Shown: positions 1 to 9,567 of the stretch, piece after piece
Position numbering within the stretch: the stretch's first letter is position 1
Layout of the letters: each line of letters begins with the position of its first letter
Assembly (NCBI GenBank): GCA_035497735.1
Contig: DATJCX010000004.1
Span: 1 to 64,000 of the forward strand
Source: Brumimicrobium sp035497735
Lineage (GTDB): Bacteria > Bacteroidota > Bacteroidia > Flavobacteriales_D > Crocinitomicaceae
Direction: 5' to 3'
Length of the DNA: 64,000 bases
Notes under the pieces: generated by a model
Told to the model about the DNA's origin: nothing
Seen by the model: the letters and a program-made list of their open reading frames with translations, nothing else
The model's database searches: none
Position numbers and translations under genes: made by a program

Positions 1-61
1 GTTAAGACTGCTTGCGCTGATGGTACTGCCGGTCTACCGGTGGGAGAGTAAGACGACGCCA
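1..61 (+). rRNA. rrf: 5S ribosomal RNA, 3' part (cut by window edge)
   Basis: The first 60 or so bases read like the 3' half of a bacterial 5S rRNA: the GATGGTACTGC segment of the loop E/helix IV region, then GTGGGAGAGTA, then a closing strand ending in GACGCC. The 5' half lies before the window. A rho-independent terminator follows within 10 bases, as expected for the end of an rRNA operon. The exact 3' end is placed by eye. Confidence 0.85.
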
Positions 62-70
62 CTTTTTAAG

Positions 71-100
71 AAAGCTCAACAGTAATGTTGAGCTTTTTTT
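71..100 (+). terminator. Terminator of the rRNA operon
   Basis: There is a perfect 10-bp stem, AAAGCTCAAC at 71-80 pairing with GTTGAGCTTT at 87-96, with a 6-base loop and a T run to base 100. It lies just behind the 5S rRNA. Confidence 0.9.
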
Positions 101-633
101 GTTTATAGACGTTTTTATAGAACTGTTTATAACACAAAAAACCTAGAGTACACTAAAGAATCCGTTAGATCAATAACGATCTAAGCATCACAAAACTTTA
201 ATAGCTTTCAATTTTCAACTAAATTTCTATCTTTCAATTTCAGTTTTCAACTGAATAGTTATCTTCCTATTTAGAGTGTTATCTTTAAATTATGAGCAAT
301 AATGACTATTTATTCTTGTGAGTAGAACATGAATTAGCTTAGAATAGACTTTTAAACTTCAAAAATACGGTGTATTTAAAGCCAAGTGTGATGCTCTGTC
401 CTTTTAACTCATATATTTTGCTGTATTGTTGTTGAAAACCTCATACACTTCTTCAAAGTTAACTCTCTAGTAAGAGTTGTTAGTAATAAATAGTAGCTTT
501 AAGTTTGATATACTATTAATTCAATCTACAGGATTTAACTATCGATTGAATCAACTTTCAACTAACTTCTTTCCTTTAACGAATTCATCTTGATTATTTT
601 TTATACTTTTAACTTATTTCAGAATTATAGGAA
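101..633. other. AT-rich intergenic stretch without a gene
   Basis: I see no supported gene, tRNA or clear promoter in these roughly 530 bases. The stretch is rich in short, imperfect TTTCAACT-like words (around 210-260 and 545-570), which may be simple-sequence decay. It separates the rRNA operon from the convergent lpd gene. Confidence 0.6.
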
Positions 634-665
634 ACAAAAAAAGCCGTTTCAATTGAAACGGCTTT
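634..665 (-). terminator. Terminator of lpd
   Basis: A near-perfect palindrome at 640-665 pairs AAAGCCGTTTC with GAAACGGCTTT around an AATT centre. On the minus strand it is followed by a run of seven Us (634-640). It starts about 20 bases after the lpd stop codon. Confidence 0.9.
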
Positions 666-686
666 GAAATATATAAAGTTATTCTC

Positions 687-2078
687 TTATAAGTGAATCA
701 CCTCTCCATATGCTGCTGCAGCTGCTTCCATAACAGCTTCTGACATTGTAGGGTGAGGGTGAACTGTTTTAATCAATTCTTTACCTGTTGTTTCTAACTT
801 TCTAATAGCTACGATTTCAGCAATCATTTCAGTTACGTTGTAACCAATCATGTGACCACCTAATAATTCGCCGTATTTAGCATCGAAGATAAGTTTAACA
901 AATCCTTCTTTTGCACCAGCAGCACTTGCTTTACCTGACGCAGAGAACGGGAATTTACCAACTTTAATTTCGTAACCTGCCTCCTTTGCTTGATCTTCTG
1001 TATATCCAACTGAAGCAATTTCTGGAGTTGCATAAGTACAACCAGGAATGTTGTTGTAGTCTAATGGCGAAGGATTGTGCCCTGCAATTTTCTCTATACA
1101 TAGAATTCCTTCCGCACTAGCAACGTGAGCTAAAGCTGCACCTGGTACAACGTCACCAATTGCATAATATCCTGGGATGTTTGTTTGGTAATAGTCATTT
1201 ACTAAAATTTTACCTTTATCAGTAACGATTCCAACATCTTCTAAACCTATTCCTTCAATGTTTGCTTCGATTCCTACAGCTGAAAGTACGATATCACATT
1301 CGATATTTTCTTCTCCTTTTGCTGTCTTAATGTTAACAGTACATTTTCCGCCTTTTACATCAACTTTTTCTACTGAAGAACTAGTCATTACTTTAATACC
1401 TTGTTTCTTCAAGCTTTTTTCCATTTCTTTAGAAACGTCTTTGTCTTCTACTGGAACAATTCTATCTAAATACTCAACAACAGTTACGTCTGTTCCCAAT
1501 GCATTGTAAAAGTATGCAAACTCAATTCCAATAGCTCCTGAACCAACAACTACCATTTTCTTAGGTTGTTTCTCTAACGCCATTGCTTCTCTATATCCAA
1601 TGATGTGTTTACCATCTTGTGGAAGATTTGGCAATTGACGAGAACGTGCACCAGTTGCAATGATTACTCCTTTATCTGCAGTATAAACTTGCTTCTTACC
1701 ATCAGCATCAGTAACCTCAACTTTTTTACCAGTTTGAACCTTACCAAAACCATTGATGATGTCAATTTTATTTTTCTTCATTAAGAACTGAACTCCTTTA
1801 CTCATTCCTTCAGCAACTCCACGGCTTCTGTTAATGATTGCACTGAAGTCAGCATTGTATTCTTTAACAGTGATTCCATAATCACTCGCATGATTTAAGT
1901 AATCAAAAACGTTTGCGCTTTTTAATAAAGCCTTCGTTGGAATACATCCCCAGTTTAAGCAAATTCCTCCAAGAGATTCTTTCTCAATTACAGCTGTCTT
2001 CAACCCTAACTGTGAAGCACGAATAGCCGCAACATAACCACCTGGTCCACTTCCTAATACTATAATGTCGTAATTCAT
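687..2078 (-). CDS. lpd: Dihydrolipoyl dehydrogenase (E3)
   Basis: This FAD enzyme reoxidises dihydrolipoamide with NAD+ in the 2-oxoacid dehydrogenase complexes and the glycine cleavage system, in the cytosol. The 463-residue protein has the normal family length. Visible features are the N-terminal FAD-binding GSGPGG motif (residues 9-14), the redox-active disulfide in GGICLNWGCIP (about 37-47), a second nucleotide-binding VVVGSGAIGIE around 175-185, the ATGARSR and YAIGDV motifs, and a C-terminal HPHPTMSE with the catalytic His442-Glu447 pair. It stands alone, with no E1 or E2 gene beside it, and has its own terminator. One E3 may therefore serve several complexes. Confidence 0.96.
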   Translation of the reverse strand: MNYDIIVLGSGPGGYVAAIRASQLGLKTAVIEKESLGGICLNWGCIPTKALLKSANVFDYLNHASDYGITVKEYNADFSAIINRSRGVAEGMSKGVQFLMKKNKIDIINGFGKVQTGKKVEVTDADGKKQVYTADKGVIIATGARSRQLPNLPQDGKHIIGYREAMALEKQPKKMVVVGSGAIGIEFAYFYNALGTDVTVVEYLDRIVPVEDKDVSKEMEKSLKKQGIKVMTSSSVEKVDVKGGKCTVNIKTAKGEENIECDIVLSAVGIEANIEGIGLEDVGIVTDKGKILVNDYYQTNIPGYYAIGDVVPGAALAHVASAEGILCIEKIAGHNPSPLDYNNIPGCTYATPEIASVGYTEDQAKEAGYEIKVGKFPFSASGKASAAGAKEGFVKLIFDAKYGELLGGHMIGYNVTEMIAEIVAIRKLETTGKELIKTVHPHPTMSEAVMEAAAAAYGEVIHL

Positions 2079-2254
2079 ATTAACTGTTTTTAGATTTTCA
2101 AATTTTATATGGCGAATTTAATCATTTAAAAACTAAAAATGGACCTATAATAGCTATTTTTTATATAAGTCTTTTAATAATAGTTAAATCTTTTAAGTTC
2201 CTTTGATTTCATGTAACTTATACGTAAATTAGTATAAGAGCAAATTAACTTATA

Positions 2255-3133
2255 ATGTCTCAATCTAAAAATAAACTCATTATTTCAATCGATGGTGGCG
2301 GTATCCGAGGGGTATTGCCTTTATTGATATTGGAGCATATTGAGAATATGTTGAAACAGAGAAATTTAATCACGGATCTAAATTCTAAAATTGATTTGGT
2401 GGCAGGAACTTCTACTGGAGTTATTATTTCAGCTGGTTTGGTAGCTAGGAGAAATGAACAACCGATTTTTAGTGTTGCTAACTTGCTGCGAACATATAGA
2501 ATTAAGGGGCCAAAATTATTCAACCATTCTCTCGATTCAAAGAAGAATTCTTGGCAATTGGGGAAGTTATTGCGTGCAAAATTTGAAAAGTTAAAGATTT
2601 CTGACTTAGGCAGTAAATTCTTTTTTATCAGTTTTGATTTGAAAGAAAATAGACCATTCTTTTTTAGTCAAAATAATCGTGAAATTGATGATTTATCATT
2701 AGAAATAGCCTTGCAAGCATGTAGTTCTATTCCTGGTTTATTCTCACCGGTTTTAGTAGGAAATCATCAACTGATTGATGGTTTTATTTTTGCTAAGAAC
2801 CCTACTAAATTGGCTTATCAGTATGCACAAGAAAACCTAGATTCTCAAGGGCTAACTATTTTAAGTTTTGGAACAGGTAGATTGCAAGGAGAAATGTACG
2901 ATGATATTGAAAAAGAAGGAGAGGAGGTTCATCAAAAAATGTTACATGAATCGCAAACAAATAAAAAGCTAAATTATTTTCGTTTTCAACCTGATATCTT
3001 AACTGCCAACCCTCAGATGGATGCTGCAGAGCCTAAGAATATATTGGCTTTGATTGATGACGGTAGAAAGTATATTAGAGACAATGAAAGTTTATTTGAA
3101 CGCTTAATACAAGAATGGGAAGATAACTGTTAG
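2255..3133 (+). CDS. Patatin-like phospholipase
   Basis: The protein is a predicted lipid acyl hydrolase with a Ser-Asp dyad. In its 292 residues I see the oxyanion-hole motif DGGGIRG (13-19), the nucleophile elbow GTSTG with Ser53, and the DG motif with Asp175. There is no signal peptide or membrane segment, so it should be cytosolic. The length and the compact single domain resemble stand-alone bacterial patatins, including the CapV effectors of CBASS defence. However, no cyclic-nucleotide synthase or other defence gene lies nearby: the neighbours are lpd (divergent) and the (p)ppGpp synthetase (convergent). The substrate is unknown; a housekeeping lipid-turnover role is the simpler reading. 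Confidence 0.88.
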   Translation: MSQSKNKLIISIDGGGIRGVLPLLILEHIENMLKQRNLITDLNSKIDLVAGTSTGVIISAGLVARRNEQPIFSVANLLRTYRIKGPKLFNHSLDSKKNSWQLGKLLRAKFEKLKISDLGSKFFFISFDLKENRPFFFSQNNREIDDLSLEIALQACSSIPGLFSPVLVGNHQLIDGFIFAKNPTKLAYQYAQENLDSQGLTILSFGTGRLQGEMYDDIEKEGEEVHQKMLHESQTNKKLNYFRFQPDILTANPQMDAAEPKNILALIDDGRKYIRDNESLFERLIQEWEDNC

Positions 3134-3178
3134 TACCTCCCCATTATATATTTTTATTTCTATTGAGAAAGGATTAAT

Positions 3179-5464
3179 CTATTCCTCTTCCTCACCGTTG
3201 TAACTTACATATTCTTCCTCATCGTCTTTCGATGCATCATCCCATCTTTCGACACGTTGAATTCCTTCTGTTAATTCGAATTTCTGTATCAATTCATCTA
3301 AATGGAATTTATCCAATACGTAAACTTGAATTTTTCCTTCAAAAATACCGTCTTTAGATTCAAATGAAATAGCACGCATATTCACGTTGTGTTGGAATGA
3401 AATGATTTGTGTAATCTTATTTACAATTCCAATATCGTCAATACCAATTAATCTAAGTTTAGCAATATGCTCTTTAACTTCCTGATCCTTCCATCTTGCT
3501 CTAACAATACGATAGTTCATCTTGGACATCATATTTTCGGCGTTTGGGCAGTCGGTTCTGTGAATCTTTATTCCTTTATTAACCGTTACAAATCCAAAGA
3601 CATCATCACCAGGTAATGGATTACAACATTGTGCAAAATCGTAAACGATATTCTTAAAATCGTCTCCGATTATGATGGTATCATTTTTCTTGTTAACCTT
3701 CTTTTGAATATCGGAGAAAGTCTTTAGCTTTTTAGGAACTACTTTATTGTCTTTATCGTTTTCGATTTTTAATATTCCTCCAACATTCTTGATACTTCGT
3801 AGCTTTGCTAAGTCAATCTTACTTTTGGCAATTCTAATATACAACTCAGTTGCCGAAGCTACATTGTAATACTTCTCCAATACTGAAATATTCTCACTAA
3901 TGTATCGAATATTGTGTTGTTTGAATTTACGGTCTAATATTTCCTTTCCGTCTTCAGCAATCTTATTTCTTTCTTCCCTTAAGGCAGATTTAATTTTTTG
4001 CTTAGCACGTCCAGTGACTACCATCTTTAGCCATTCTTCTTTTGGCTTTAAGTTCTTAGCAGTGATAATCTCCACCTGATCACCATTTTTTAATTGATGA
4101 CTCAATGGTTTTAATCTATTGTTAACCTTTGCACCAATACAGGCCAAACCGATGTCTGTATGAATGTCAAAAGCAAAGTCCAAAGTAGTGGAACCAGTTG
4201 GTAAAACCCTTAATTCTCCTCTTGGAGTAAAGACATAGATTTCGTCGTTAAATAAGTTTAGTTTAAACTCATTAACAAAGTCCATTGCATCAGCATTATG
4301 GAACTCAATTAAATCTCTAATTTCTCCAATCCAACGGTCAAATTTATTGTCTCCGTTTTTAGACTCTTTGTAATTGTAATGCGCTGCCAAACCTTTTTCA
4401 GCAATCTGGTCCATTCTTACAGAACGAATTTGAACTTCAACCCACTTTCCAGTCGGACTCATCACCGTGGTATGTAAGGATTCATATCCATTCGCACGCG
4501 GAGTAGAAACCCAGTCACGAAGACGGTTTGGATTTGGTTGGTAGAAATCTGTAACGATTGAATATACACGCCAACAGTCAGGTTTCTCCATCTCTTCTGG
4601 CGTATCTAATATAATTCTAACGGCAAATAAGTCAAAAACTTCTTCAAATTCAACATCCTTGCTTTTCATCTTTCTCCATATGGAAGAAATTGATTTCGTT
4701 CTGGCTTTAATATCAAAGACATATCCCTCTTTCATTAAAGCTTCCTTTATTGGATGGATAAAACGTCTGATAAAGCGTTTACGGACAGCGTCTGTTGACT
4801 TTAACTTTGTTACAATAGATTGATATGCTTGTGGATTCATGTATTTTAAACACAAATCTTCAAGTTCACTCTTGATAGCATACAGTCCCAAACGATGTGC
4901 TAAAGGTGCGTATAGAAAGTTTGTTTCAGAGGCGATTTTAAGCTGCTTATCCGATCGCATACTATCTAAAGTACGCATGTTGTGAAGTCTGTCCGCCAAT
5001 TTAATCAAGACAACTCTTAAGTCTTCAGAAATGGTTAACACCATTTTTCTGAAGTTTTCCGCTTGAATGGAAACGTGTTCATCAAAAACCTCTGGTATTT
5101 TCGTTAACCCATCAATGATTAGTCGGACACTAGGGCCAAATAATTCTTCGATATCATCCAAGGTAATGTGTGTGTCTTCAACGGTATCATGTAGAAGAGC
5201 TGCTGTAACAGCCGTTGGACCTAATTCCATTTCTTCCGCACAAATTCTGGCAACAGCAATTGGATGATAAATGTAGGGTTCACCTGACTTTCTACGCATA
5301 TCTTTATGTGCTTCAACAGCAACGTCAAAGGCTTTACGTATCATCTTTGTGTCTTCATGACTTCGGTTTTTTGTAACACGCAAAAGATTTCTATAGGCAT
5401 TTAAAATTTCTTTTCGTTCCTTTTCTAAATCAACCTTAGTAATGTCGAATTCCTTTTCACTCAT
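3179..5464 (-). CDS. Bifunctional (p)ppGpp synthetase/hydrolase (RelA/SpoT family)
   Basis: This enzyme makes and degrades the stringent-response alarmone (p)ppGpp. Its 761 residues match the Rel/SpoT long form. Domains in order: the HD hydrolase domain with the HDTVED motif (His92-Asp93) near the N terminus; the RelA/SpoT synthetase domain with KSISSIWRKM around 260-270 and the substrate-binding RANGYESLHT; a TGS domain (EIYVFTPRGEL) around 410-470; a zinc-finger-like segment with two adjacent cysteines (QCCNPLPGD); and a C-terminal ACT domain. Because the HD motif is intact, it is probably the single bifunctional Rel of the cell. The start ATG overlaps the stop of a possible 63-codon frame upstream by an ATGA tetramer. 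Confidence 0.95.
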   Translation of the reverse strand: MSEKEFDITKVDLEKERKEILNAYRNLLRVTKNRSHEDTKMIRKAFDVAVEAHKDMRRKSGEPYIYHPIAVARICAEEMELGPTAVTAALLHDTVEDTHITLDDIEELFGPSVRLIIDGLTKIPEVFDEHVSIQAENFRKMVLTISEDLRVVLIKLADRLHNMRTLDSMRSDKQLKIASETNFLYAPLAHRLGLYAIKSELEDLCLKYMNPQAYQSIVTKLKSTDAVRKRFIRRFIHPIKEALMKEGYVFDIKARTKSISSIWRKMKSKDVEFEEVFDLFAVRIILDTPEEMEKPDCWRVYSIVTDFYQPNPNRLRDWVSTPRANGYESLHTTVMSPTGKWVEVQIRSVRMDQIAEKGLAAHYNYKESKNGDNKFDRWIGEIRDLIEFHNADAMDFVNEFKLNLFNDEIYVFTPRGELRVLPTGSTTLDFAFDIHTDIGLACIGAKVNNRLKPLSHQLKNGDQVEIITAKNLKPKEEWLKMVVTGRAKQKIKSALREERNKIAEDGKEILDRKFKQHNIRYISENISVLEKYYNVASATELYIRIAKSKIDLAKLRSIKNVGGILKIENDKDNKVVPKKLKTFSDIQKKVNKKNDTIIIGDDFKNIVYDFAQCCNPLPGDDVFGFVTVNKGIKIHRTDCPNAENMMSKMNYRIVRARWKDQEVKEHIAKLRLIGIDDIGIVNKITQIISFQHNVNMRAISFESKDGIFEGKIQVYVLDKFHLDELIQKFELTEGIQRVERWDDASKDDEEEYVSYNGEEEE

Positions 5465-5652
5465 ATATATCGAACAATTTTATAATCTCTCTTTAAAAGA
5501 TTAAAGATAACGATTTTTATTGCTTCTCGAATAGAAACAAAGATTTCTTTTTGAACAGTAGAATGTTTATTTAAACACTTTGAAGATTGATTTTCTGATT
5601 GCTTTTCAATGTGGTAAAAAACTTTTCCTCGACTTCTTAATTGTAGGTCCAT
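5461..5652 (-). CDS. Possible small protein overlapping the rel start
   Basis: A 63-codon frame begins with ATG after an AAAAAG stretch and ends in TGA, which overlaps the rel ATG as ATGA. That arrangement is often seen in translational coupling. The predicted product is basic and has no domain I recognise. The frame also fills most of the gap between rel and the divergent phosphoglucomutase gene, so it may simply be leader sequence. I list it with low confidence. Confidence 0.25.
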   Translation of the reverse strand: MDLQLRSRGKVFYHIEKQSENQSSKCLNKHSTVQKEIFVSIREAIKIVIFNLLKRDYKIVRYI

Positions 5653-5705
5653 CTTTTTCAGTATTTTTAGCCATCTAATTTTTTAATTGAAAAAACTTAA
5701 AACCT

Positions 5706-7115
5706 GTGATCGATAAAATTAAATTTGGAACAGATGGATGGAGAGCCATCATTGCCGATACCTATACTGTAAGAAACGTAGCACGAATAGCAGCAGGAAC
5801 TGCAATTTGGGTGAAAAAACAAACAAATGAGCCGAGTATTATAATCGGATATGACTGTAGATTTAATGGAGAAATGTTTATGGAAACAGCCATTAAAGTT
5901 TATCTACATTATGGAATAAAAGTGTATTTCGCTAAGAATTTCGTTTCCACTCCTATGGTTTCTATGGGTGCAAGAAATTACAAGAATGATATAGGAGTTG
6001 TTTTAACAGCTTCGCACAATCCGCCAAATTACGGTGGATATAAATTGAAATCAAAGTTTGGAGGACCGCTTGGACCAGATATGGTTCAGGAGGTTGAGGA
6101 TTTAATTCCGAATGAAATCGACTTGTCTATTTTAGAAATGGACTTACAGAAAGCCATTGATGAGAAAAGATTGATTGAAGTTGATTTAGAAACTGAATAT
6201 ATTGATGCGGTTAAGGAAAGCTTCGATTTAGATGTTATAAAGAAGTCGGGAATGCGCTTTGCTTACGACGCTATGTATGGTGCTGGGCAAGGAGTAATGA
6301 AGAGGTTATTCCCAGAGATTGATTTGTTACACTGCGAATATAACCCTTCGTTTATGGGGCAAGCACCTGAACCGATTGCTAAAAATCTACAGGATTTAGA
6401 AACTTTTATTAAGCAAGCAGGAAATGTAGATGTAGCTTTCGCAACTGATGGTGATGCAGATAGAATTGGACTATATGGTGGTGATGGAGAATTTATCGAT
6501 TCTCATCATATCATGCTGTTATTGATTCATTATTTGGTTAAATACAAAGGATTAACAGGAAAAGTAGTAACTGCATTTAGTAGTACACCGAAAATCGGGA
6601 AAATGTGTAAGCATTACGGTTTGGAAAGTGAAGTTGTTAAAATTGGTTTCAAATACATTGCTGGAATCATGGTGGAAGAAGATGTTCTGCTAGGAGGAGA
6701 GGAGTCTGGAGGAATCGCTGTAAAGGGTCACATTCCAGAAAGAGATGGTATTTGGATGGGAATGATTATCTGGGAATTCATGGCGAAATCTGGTAAGCGT
6801 TTACCTGAATTGATTCAAGAAATTTATGATATTGTAGGTGAATTCAAATTTGAAAGAAGTGACTTACATATTAACGAAGAGTTAAAACAAAAAGTAATAG
6901 CAAACTGCGAAAGCAACGCTTATACTTCTTTTGGAGAATATAAAGTTGAAAGTGTTGAAACGATTGATGGTTTTAAATTTCATTTACCGAATGAATGTTG
7001 GGTGATGATTCGACCATCTGGAACAGAACCAGTTTTACGTGTTTACGCTGAAGCAAAAGACTTAGCCGAAGTACGTAAAATATTGAGAGCAACAGAAAAA
7101 GCGATTCTAAATTAA
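5706..7115 (+). CDS. Phosphoglucomutase/phosphomannomutase family protein
   Basis: An alpha-D-phosphohexomutase that moves the phosphate between C1 and C6 of glucose, mannose or a hexosamine. All four active-site segments are visible in the 469 residues: the phosphoserine loop TASHNPP with Ser103, the Mg-binding DGDADR, the sugar-binding GGEESGG, and the phosphate-binding RPSGTEP near the C terminus. The start is a GTG, which gives a normal N terminus (FGTDGWR at 7-13); I see no better ATG. The stop overlaps the aroC start by one base (TAATG), so the two are cotranscribed. Which sugar it prefers cannot be read from sequence by eye. Confidence 0.92.
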   Translation: MIDKIKFGTDGWRAIIADTYTVRNVARIAAGTAIWVKKQTNEPSIIIGYDCRFNGEMFMETAIKVYLHYGIKVYFAKNFVSTPMVSMGARNYKNDIGVVLTASHNPPNYGGYKLKSKFGGPLGPDMVQEVEDLIPNEIDLSILEMDLQKAIDEKRLIEVDLETEYIDAVKESFDLDVIKKSGMRFAYDAMYGAGQGVMKRLFPEIDLLHCEYNPSFMGQAPEPIAKNLQDLETFIKQAGNVDVAFATDGDADRIGLYGGDGEFIDSHHIMLLLIHYLVKYKGLTGKVVTAFSSTPKIGKMCKHYGLESEVVKIGFKYIAGIMVEEDVLLGGEESGGIAVKGHIPERDGIWMGMIIWEFMAKSGKRLPELIQEIYDIVGEFKFERSDLHINEELKQKVIANCESNAYTSFGEYKVESVETIDGFKFHLPNECWVMIRPSGTEPVLRVYAEAKDLAEVRKILRATEKAILN

Positions 7116-8182
7116 TGGCAGGAAATTCGATTGGACATATCTTTGTATTAACCACCTTTGGCGAATCTCATGGAGAAGCTATTGGCGGAATTATTGATGG
7201 CGTTCCTTCTAATTTCCCTATTGATATTGAAGCAGTTCAAAATGAGCTTGATAGAAGAAGACCCGGACAGTCTGCCATTGTTACACAAAGGAAAGAAGGC
7301 GATATAGTTGAGTTTTTATCAGGTATATTTGAAGGTAAAACAACTGGAAGTCCAATTGGATTTATCATTAAAAACGAAAATCAAAAATCAAAAGATTACA
7401 GTCACTTAGAGAGTGTTTTTCGCCCTTCTCATGCTGACTATACTTACGAAATGAAGTATAGACACAGAGATTATAGAGGTGGCGGTCGTTCAAGTGCTCG
7501 AGAAACAGCAAGTAGAGTCGTTGCTGGTGCAATAGCTAAGCAAATGTTAGGTTCTGTAGGAATACAAATCGAAGCTTTTGTTTCTCAAGTTGGAAACATA
7601 AAGCTAGAAGCTGATTTATGTAACTTTCCATTGCCAGCAACAGAACATGAAGTTCGTTGTCCTGATTTGCAATTGGCAGATCAAATGAGCGAGTATATTA
7701 AAGTTGTTCGAAAAGAAGGCGATACCATAGGTGGTGTTGTTTTCTGTAGAATAAAGAATGTGCCTGTTGGGCTAGGTGAACCTGTTTTTGATAAACTACA
7801 TGCCGATTTAGGTAAAGCCATGCTTTCAATTAACGCAGTGAAAGGATTTCAATATGGATCTGGTTTTGCTGGTGTAGAAATGCGCGGAAGTCAGCACAAT
7901 GATGTTTTTCAAACAGATGGTACGACTTTAACGAATCACAGTGGAGGAATTCAAGGTGGTGTATCGAATGGAGAAATGATTTATTTCAGCGTGGCTTTTA
8001 AACCTGTTGCTACGATCATGCAAGACCAAGTAAGTGTTAACACTGATATGGAACAGGTAATAGTTGCAGGAAAAGGCAGACATGACGCTTGTGTTGTGCC
8101 ACGTGCCGTTCCCATTGTAGAAGCAATGGCCGCAATTACAATTTTAGATCATTATTTAAGAAATAAAAAAACGCAAATTTGA
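7115..8182 (+). CDS. aroC: Chorismate synthase
   Basis: The enzyme catalyses the last shikimate step, conversion of 5-enolpyruvylshikimate-3-phosphate to chorismate, using reduced FMN. The 355 residues carry the family signatures: GESHG near residue 17, the RRRPGQS segment (about 48-54), HRDYRGGGRSSARET around 120-135 and, late in the chain, the GRHDAC segment with downstream PRAVPIVEAM. It overlaps the phosphohexomutase stop by one base. The next gene, a symporter, begins three bases after its stop. aroB, another shikimate gene, lies 33 kb away, so the pathway is dispersed. Confidence 0.96.
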   Translation: MAGNSIGHIFVLTTFGESHGEAIGGIIDGVPSNFPIDIEAVQNELDRRRPGQSAIVTQRKEGDIVEFLSGIFEGKTTGSPIGFIIKNENQKSKDYSHLESVFRPSHADYTYEMKYRHRDYRGGGRSSARETASRVVAGAIAKQMLGSVGIQIEAFVSQVGNIKLEADLCNFPLPATEHEVRCPDLQLADQMSEYIKVVRKEGDTIGGVVFCRIKNVPVGLGEPVFDKLHADLGKAMLSINAVKGFQYGSGFAGVEMRGSQHNDVFQTDGTTLTNHSGGIQGGVSNGEMIYFSVAFKPVATIMQDQVSVNTDMEQVIVAGKGRHDACVVPRAVPIVEAMAAITILDHYLRNKKTQI

Positions 8183-8184
8183 TT

Positions 8185-9567
8185 ATGTCAAAGGCAGAAA
8201 AGAAGAGGAAATTAGCTTTACATTGGAAGATTATTCTAGGAATGGTATTGGGTGTACTGTTTAGTTTGATTCTTGTAAATACTCCTTGGGGAGCTGCTAT
8301 GACTTCAATTAAAGTTGGCGGAAATGATATTGACGTATCCAATGCCGAACTTTTTGTTCGTAACTGGATTAAGCCTTTCGGAAGTATGTTTATCAAGTCT
8401 TTGAAGTTGATAGCTGTTCCCTTGATTTTAGCTTCTTTGATTACAAGCGTTTCTGACTTAAAAGATATTTCCAAACTGTCGAAATTAGGGTTAAAGACCG
8501 TTTCCTTGTATTTAGCGACAACTGTAGTGGCTGTTTCTGTTGGATTGATTTTGGTGAACATTGTAAAGCCAGGAAATTCCATTTCAGAAGAAACTAGAAC
8601 TAGTTTAGTTGAAAGTTATAGTAAAGAAACAGGAGATAAAATAGTAAGTGCCGCTCAACAACAAGAGCAAGGTCCTTTGAGAGCTTTGGAAGACTTAATT
8701 CCAGAGAACTTTTTCTTTGCTGCTTCTGACAATGGCAATATGCTTCAAGTAATTGTTTTTGCAATATTTTTTGGTGTTGGATTGATTTTGATTCCCAAGG
8801 AAAAGGCAGCGCCTGTAAAGAGTTTTTTCGAAGGTTTTAACGAAGTTATCCTGAAGTTAATAGATATTATCATGCTCGCAGCTCCTTATGGAGTTTTTGC
8901 GCTATTGGCCGGACTTATTGTGGAGGCGCCAAATCAGGATTTATTTATTGCTCTGTTTTGGTATGCTTTTGCGGTAGTTGCTGGACTATTTACAATGATG
9001 TTTTTGTACATTCTTATTGTTTACATGTACACAAAAAGGCCACCCAAGTTTTTTATCAAAGGACTTGCGCCTGCACAGTTGTTAGCCTTTTCAACCAGTT
9101 CTTCAGCTGCTACTTTACCAGTTACTATGGAAAGAGTGGAAGAACATTTAGGAGTGGATGAAGAAGTTTCCAGTTTTGTTCTACCTATCGGTGCTACGAT
9201 TAATATGGACGGAACAAGTTTGTATCAGGCGGTTGCAGCGGTTTTTATCGCACAAGCTTTTGGTTTAGAATTAGGTTTAGCTGGTCAGTTGGGAATTATA
9301 GTTACAGCAACATTAGCGAGTATTGGTTCTGCAGCTGTTCCAGGTGCTGGAATGGTGATGTTAGTTATCGTACTAGCGCAGGCTGGAATCCCAGAAGCTG
9401 GATTGGCTTTGATTTTCCCTATCGATCGACCATTGGATATGTTGCGAACTACGGTTAACGTAACAGGGGACGCCATGGTTTCAATGATAGTCGCGAAGTC
9501 TGAAGGAAAACTAGGCGAACCTAAAATAAAAGATTGGGACGACCATTATTTAGAGAGCGAGGCTTAA
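8185..9567 (+). CDS. Dicarboxylate/amino acid:cation symporter (DAACS family)
   Basis: An inner-membrane sodium- or proton-coupled carrier of the GltP/DctA family, for glutamate/aspartate or C4-dicarboxylates. Family signatures are the hairpin-1 serine-rich motif STSSSAATLP, the NMDGT motif of TM7, a second re-entrant loop with GSAAVPGAG, and the DRPLDMLRTTVNVTGD segment of TM8. About eight membrane segments are apparent. I place the start at the ATG of 8185; an in-frame TTG two codons earlier would overlap the aroC stop. At about 460 residues it has typical length, with a larger periplasmic insertion after TM3. Its 3' end overlaps the convergent WYL regulator by four bases. Confidence 0.92.
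   Translation: MSKAEKKRKLALHWKIILGMVLGVLFSLILVNTPWGAAMTSIKVGGNDIDVSNAELFVRNWIKPFGSMFIKSLKLIAVPLILASLITSVSDLKDISKLSKLGLKTVSLYLATTVVAVSVGLILVNIVKPGNSISEETRTSLVESYSKETGDKIVSAAQQQEQGPLRALEDLIPENFFFAASDNGNMLQVIVFAIFFGVGLILIPKEKAAPVKSFFEGFNEVILKLIDIIMLAAPYGVFALLAGLIVEAPNQDLFIALFWYAFAVVAGLFTMMFLYILIVYMYTKRPPKFFIKGLAPAQLLAFSTSSSAATLPVTMERVEEHLGVDEEVSSFVLPIGATINMDGTSLYQAVAAVFIAQAFGLELGLAGQLGIIVTATLASIGSAAVPGAGMVMLVIVLAQAGIPEAGLALIFPIDRPLDMLRTTVNVTGDAMVSMIVAKSEGKLGEPKIKDWDDHYLESEA

Noticed and set aside
2255..3133. CBASS defence operon
   Set aside because: Only the patatin is present; no CD-NTase, Cap2/Cap3 or other partner is on either side.
8136..8582. 148-codon minus-strand frame
   Set aside because: It lies inside the symporter gene, which has clear family motifs on the plus strand.
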